The translations under genes were made by a program, and so were the position numbers. The notes below the pieces were generated by a model. It saw only the letters and a list, made by a program, of their open reading frames with translations. It searched no databases and had not been told where the DNA came from. Positions 59,159-64,000 of a stretch of 64,000 bases of DNA are shown one piece after another. How positions within the stretch are numbered: the first letter of the stretch is position 1; each line of letters starts with the position of its first letter. Source of the DNA: Morchella semilibera (taxonomy: Eukaryota > Ascomycota > Pezizomycetes > Pezizales > Morchellaceae); the NCBI GenBank assembly GCA_009192285.1, contig CM018603.1:2348588-2412587 (forward strand). The letters are read 5' to 3'.

Positions 59159-60807
59159 CTGAATATGTAAAGATTTCCATATGCTATCACTGAGTACTTC
59201 GACTTCCAAGGCCCGAATTCGTGCAGAAACATTGTTGTGTATAAATTTGTTGAGCATAAAACGTACCAACAACTAGCTTTATTCTCTTCAGTGTAGCCCA
59301 GCACTCAGTTTCACTATAGAGGCTACAGTGGCACTTCGGTAATCTCTAATTCATCCCACGGAATGATTACCAGGCTCGGAAACCATGCACCCGCCTAGAA
59401 TTCCGAGTGATATCGTATGAAGGGTTACAAGCCCTTTGTGTGGCTTATATAGTCCAATACTCTTGCTTGCGAAGCAGGAATACTGGATCGTTGGTAAACT
59501 AATATAGAAGTATGCATATGATATGGTGTGTAAATGTTGAAAAGATTTCACTCTCAGGCCTTTTCTTACAGCAACCTTGCCTATAATCAAAATATAATTG
59601 ACGAAAAAGGTAGCCCTTCTGATATTTTACGGTGTCCTGGATTTAGATAGGCGTTGGTGAGCGTTTGCGGGCTCGAAGTAGCTCCTAAACTAAAATAATT
59701 GGTAGAGTAGACAATTGTGCAGTTTCTTTAATGGGTGGAGGAATACGCGATTTTGAAATGAAATCAACAAATTGAGTCTTCAAGGCCTACACGTATTTCT
59801 TCATTATGGCATTATTGGTCGTGATTGTAATGCAGGTGTATTGGCCAGGATTAGCGCAATAGCTCTTGGCATAAATCCCCTGACAAGAAAACGTTGTCTG
59901 TCAACCTGGTTTTCACGAGCTGCTCTTTCATCCTAGAACCCATGGAAGTCATCAGCTCTCAGACCCCATCAACAGCATAAAGTAGGATTGGGCACAATGA
60001 TATTAGATTCTCTAGAGGATATCAGATATAATAATTTATGCCTCTAAAGGAGGCTTTGTTTGAACAAGCTGGTATGTTTTGAGCACTGGACAAGCGACGC
60101 GAAGACCTCGTCCTCTCCTGGCCCCAGCTTCATCATCATGCGGTGCGATAATCGATGTATGATACGGAACAGTAAAGGAGCTACTCACTCACTCTATTTT
60201 CAGCAATTGAAGCTATGCGCCGAGTATAGTTGGTGGTTGGGTGTACATACAGTGTCTAAAAGACCACAGTAGTAGACCGTAGACGCGTGCAATGTCGACG
60301 TGTCCGTGGAAACCGCATCTGCAAGATTTTGCACAATGTGAGCTAGGAAGCCTTTGAGGAGGATGAAAACCGAGTAGTGGTGATAAGGGGTGTGTGCCTG
60401 GAGAAGGTTGCTGCTATGGGGGAGTGATCTGGGTATGGATATCGGGTAGAGCCGGTTTGGTGGGGATTTGTTACATTCAATTGATGACAGCATCTTACAG
60501 GACAACACAAACGATGTCTGAAAGTGAGGCGGGGCTGTAGTTCGTGTCCCCCCACCCTTCAATTTCGAATTTTCTCCGCACCCCGTAAAGAGTCTAGACT
60601 TTAACGTCTCAGCCTTACAAGAGTTACTGTAGCCTTAAAATATCTCCTCCCCCTCCCTTCGAACTTATAACTATCACCACCGCCATCACAAGATTCTGAA
60701 TACCTCCCCTCATCACCATCATCATAGTCTAGCTCTTTATTAGTACCGCTGTCGTGCCCCTCCCACTCGTAGGCACCAACCACCAAAGAAAACCAAACAC
60801 CCCCAAC
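59159..60807. other. No gene seen
   Basis: Spacer. The last 200 bp before 60808 are CT-rich and should hold the promoter and leader of the mutase gene. No TACATGTA copies were seen here. Confidence 0.55.
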
Positions 60808-62664
60808 ATGACATCAGCAATTATCGAAGCTTCGAAAAAGCACCCGAAGCCTGACCGTGTGTTCTCCTATGGAACTGCTGGGGTATGCTATTTTCCCTCA
60901 TCAATTGACATTTATTAGTACCCATTGCTGATACTGAAGCTTCCCTATGATAGTTCCGTATGAAGGCGTACGTTTCCAATCCCAGGGGTTACAAGCAATA
61001 AGGTTTTGGTTGCTAAATATTCGTGGGTATTCAGGTTCCTCCTCGACTCAGTCGTCTTTCGTGTTGGCCTCCTGGCTGCACTCCGTTCACAAAGGCAGGG
61101 TGGCAGGACTATTGGTGTCATGATCACTGCCTCCCATAATGTCCCTGAAGATAACGGTGTGAAGCTTGTTGACCCCATGGTTCGTTTCACTACCCGTAAA
61201 GGATTATAGGGAAGTCTAAATTAACGGTTTTTAGGGCGAAATGCTTGATGAAAGGTGGGAGGCACATGCTGCTACTATGGCCAACGCTTCAAGCGATGAG
61301 GATCTTGTGGCCAAGTACGAAGGTCTTATCACCGAGCTTAAGATAAACACTTCCGTTCAAGCCAATGTTATCTTTGCCAAGGATACCCGTGAATCTGGCC
61401 CTGCCCTCGTGGCCTCTCTCACGGATGCACTCACTGCTGTCGGTGCAAACTTCAAAGACTATGGCCTCTTGTCAACACCCCAGCTGCATTACCTTGTTCG
61501 TTGCATCAACACCCAAAACCTCCCTGACACTAAACCCTACGGTGAGCCTAGTGAAGAGGGCTACTATGCGAAGATCGGAGCTGCCTACAGAAAGCTCATG
61601 CAGGGCAAACCCAAACAGGGACAAGTGACGGTGGATTGTGCCAATGGCGTTGGGGCGCCTAAGCTGAAGGCTCTTGCTGAGGCAATTGGGAAGGATATCT
61701 TCGATGTCAAGGTTATTAACGATGCTATTGATGTGCCTTCAAAGCTCAACTCACAGGTTTGTCTATTCTCTAAAATTAGGAATACGAGCTATCACTGAAA
61801 TTTTACTTCATATAGTGTGGTGCCGATTTTGTTAAGACGCAACAACGTCTTCCACCTGCTTCTCAAGTCTCCCCTCTTGCTCGCTGTGCCTCGCTCGATG
61901 GTGATGCCGACAGAATTGTCTACTATTTTAGTGACTCTGATGGTAGCTTCCGCCTGCTCGATGGTGACAAGATCGCTACCCTTGCGGCTTCTTATATTGC
62001 AGATCTCGTTAAGGCTGCTGGCTTGTCGGACCTTAGAATTGGTGTGGTTCAAACTGCATATGCAAATGGGTCCTCGACAGCCTACATCACCAAAACCCTC
62101 GGTCTTCCAGTTATTTGCACTCCAACCGGAGTCAAGCACCTTCACCATGCTGCGACAAAATTTGATTGCGGCGTTTATTTTGAAGCAAATGGTCACGGGA
62201 CTGTCACTTTCTCCCTAGCAGCGCACACTGCCATTGCTAGCCATTCCCCAGAATCTCCTGCGCAGGCGACTGCACTTGAAAACCTGCGAGCCCTCGTTGA
62301 CCTGATCAATGAGACTGTTGGAGACGCCCTTTCTGATCTCTTACTCGTAGAAGTCATTCTCGCTCACAAAGGGTGGGGCCCTAAGGAGTGGGATAGCACC
62401 TATACCGACCTCCCTAACAGGCTTGTTCGAGTTGAAGTAAAGGATAGGACAGTGTTTAAGACCACGGACGCTGAGAGGAGATTGCTGGAGCCGACAGGTG
62501 TCCAGGAAAAGATTGATTCTTTGGTTGGAAAGTACAAACAAGGAAGGAGTTTTGCTAGAGCCTCTGGAACAGAGGATGCAGTCAGAGTCTACTCGGAGGC
62601 TGCTGAGAGGGGTGAAGCAGAAGAATTGGCAAGGCTGGTGGCGGAACTCGTTGCGCAATTTTAA
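60808..62664 (+). CDS. PCM1: Phosphoacetylglucosamine mutase, 534 aa, with a 14-nt microexon
   Basis: Five exons: 60808-60882, 60954-60967 (14 nt), 61035-61179, 61235-61756 and 61816-62664; introns of 71, 67, 55 and 59 nt; total 1605 nt. The enzyme converts GlcNAc-6-phosphate to GlcNAc-1-phosphate in the cytosol on the way to UDP-GlcNAc, the precursor of chitin and glycans. Visible: YGTAGFRMKA spanning exons 1-3, the phosphoserine loop TASHN (Ser63), the metal loop DGDADR (280-285), the sugar loop EANGHGT and the phosphate loop [14 protein letters not shown] (from residue 500). Length fits the family (about 530-560). TASHN is followed by V instead of the usual P. Confidence 0.95.
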
Positions 62665-64000
62665 AAGTTTGATCTTGGGAAGGAATTTCTCTGGGATCGC
62701 TTGCTTTGATACCCGGGAACATTGCGTATATACCTCTGAGAGGCCCTGAAATTAAAGCCATTTAGTTTTTCTTCTTATTTTATAGGCAATAAATAAAGAT
62801 ATATTACCACCTCCCCCCGGGCTTTACAGGGCGGAGTTCGCATGACCATGGTAAAAAAAAAAGTGCGACGGTAGATTAATCTTTGGACTCTTATTGATTA
62901 GTTAAAGTGTCAAAACATACTTACCGATTGCGATACTTTTGGATATAAAATATAAGAGAACTTTTTCTCTCTACGATATCAAAGTGCCCAACATCAGACA
63001 GGACTGATCCGCGCAAACAAGCGTTAGTCGAACCTGTACTTCCTATGTGAAATACTTAACCTCTGAGCGCAAAAAAGGTTGATCTAACCCCGGGGAGTGC
63101 GGCTTGGTTAAGGGTGGTTGCAGGGTTGTAATCATGGCTTATCACTCGATAGTATTAGCCGGGATACGTGTAATTTTAAAGCTAGGCCAGCGCAGGTATC
63201 ACAGCACCGAGCGGTTTGATTGGCTGAGCGCATGGGATAATAGCGGAACGCCTATTTTGAAGAAATGTGATAGATTTAAACTCATCTATTGTCATTGTCC
63301 TAGCTAATGCTATCCCCGGAAATTCGGTCTCGGGAGCCGTGGCCCTGTAGGCTCTGTAGATACATATGTTCGTTTATGTGTGAGCAGCACTAACTTTTCC
63401 AGGAAGGGAAGGAGAGACTTAGAACACTTATCTCCGGCTCGGTACCGCGTAGTACGGCCCACGGGGCGAGCAAGTCCCAGCGGTATTGCGAGCCCGCTTC
63501 TGCAGTTGGGGCTCCATAAGTTCCTCAAGCCTTCAACCATCTCGAGTTCATGGCCCACACCGACTCGAAACGGCTCATGTGTGTGAACTCGGGCCCAGTG
63601 GAGGAAGGAAGGGGGGTTACATGTGGGTTTGGCCCGCCGAGGGAAAGAAGGAGGGTTCTTCGAGGCTCTGGTCTAGAAGCCTTTGTACGTACCTCTAGAG
63701 GTGGGGAGAGGCTGCTTCCCGCCAGCAACATCGGCGTTGGTCAGTCGAGCAACTAAGAACTTCGTTACAAGACCGTGTGTGCACCACGGACTGAAAGAGT
63801 TGCGAAGGGTAGGGCCGGTGGTGTATCCCCTGGGGACGGTGCTGCGTTTGTGACTGCGGAGGAGTTGGCGAGTTACCCGCAAAAAAGAAAAAAGAAGGAA
63901 AAAATGGGGAAATGGGAGATGAGCCAAATGAACATACATATACATGCAACAAATAACGAAATATCTAGAGAACCGAAACAAACAAAGGCACAAAAAACAC
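62665..64000. other. No gene seen
   Basis: Begins with the likely 3' untranslated region of the mutase gene (AATAAATAAAG at about 62789). Further open frames up to the window end are short and unsupported. Confidence 0.55.

Overview
The window reads as nuclear DNA of a filamentous ascomycete. Protein-coding genes are broken by short spliceosomal introns (about 49-93 nt) with GTATGT/GTAAGT-like donors, CTAAC/CTGAC-like branch sites and TAG/CAG/AAG acceptors, and the gene set is fungal: two pectin lyases, a CCC2-type copper ATPase, a fungal NACHT-ankyrin gene, phosphoacetylglucosamine mutase and a mitochondrial-type class III CoA-transferase. Low gene density, long repeat-rich gaps and very short introns would fit Pezizomycetes (truffle or morel relatives), but that placement is inference.

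Layout. 1-8.9 kb: no convincing host gene; a graveyard of LTR-type retroelement scraps, inverted and tandem repeats, a 137-bp MITE, and a striking array of palindromes (CCACCGGTGG) at 21-bp spacing. 9-21 kb: a compact block unlike the rest of the window. It holds a HECT-like E3 ligase gene with an N-terminal Cys/His cluster (split by a MITE), a finger gene with a J-domain-like stretch, two small paralogous proteins of 165-166 aa sharing an intron position, a 234-aa orphan, several repeat arrays, and a DDE integrase-core gene. I regard this block as a candidate large mobile element or integrase-linked accessory island; its ends were not found. 21-23 kb: gene remnant and non-coding DNA.

23-64 kb is ordinary euchromatin-like sequence: copper P-type ATPase (23.0-26.9, minus), CoA-transferase with an 8-nt microexon (30.8-32.4, minus), a 406-aa uncharacterised protein (36.7-38.2, minus), a Ser/Pro-rich protein with an in-frame TAA or a phase-neutral intron (42.5-43.3, plus), tandem pectin lyases (47.8-49.1 and 53.1-54.6, plus), a tRNA-like sequence (55.3), a decayed NACHT-ankyrin gene (55.8-59.2, plus), and phosphoacetylglucosamine mutase with a 14-nt microexon (60.8-62.7, plus). 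The gaps from 22 to 55.7 kb are peppered with the octamer TACATGTA (about 30 copies), which I did not see in the first 22 kb or after 55.7 kb.

Exon structures were worked out by eye from splice signals and frame continuity. No search or alignment tool was available.
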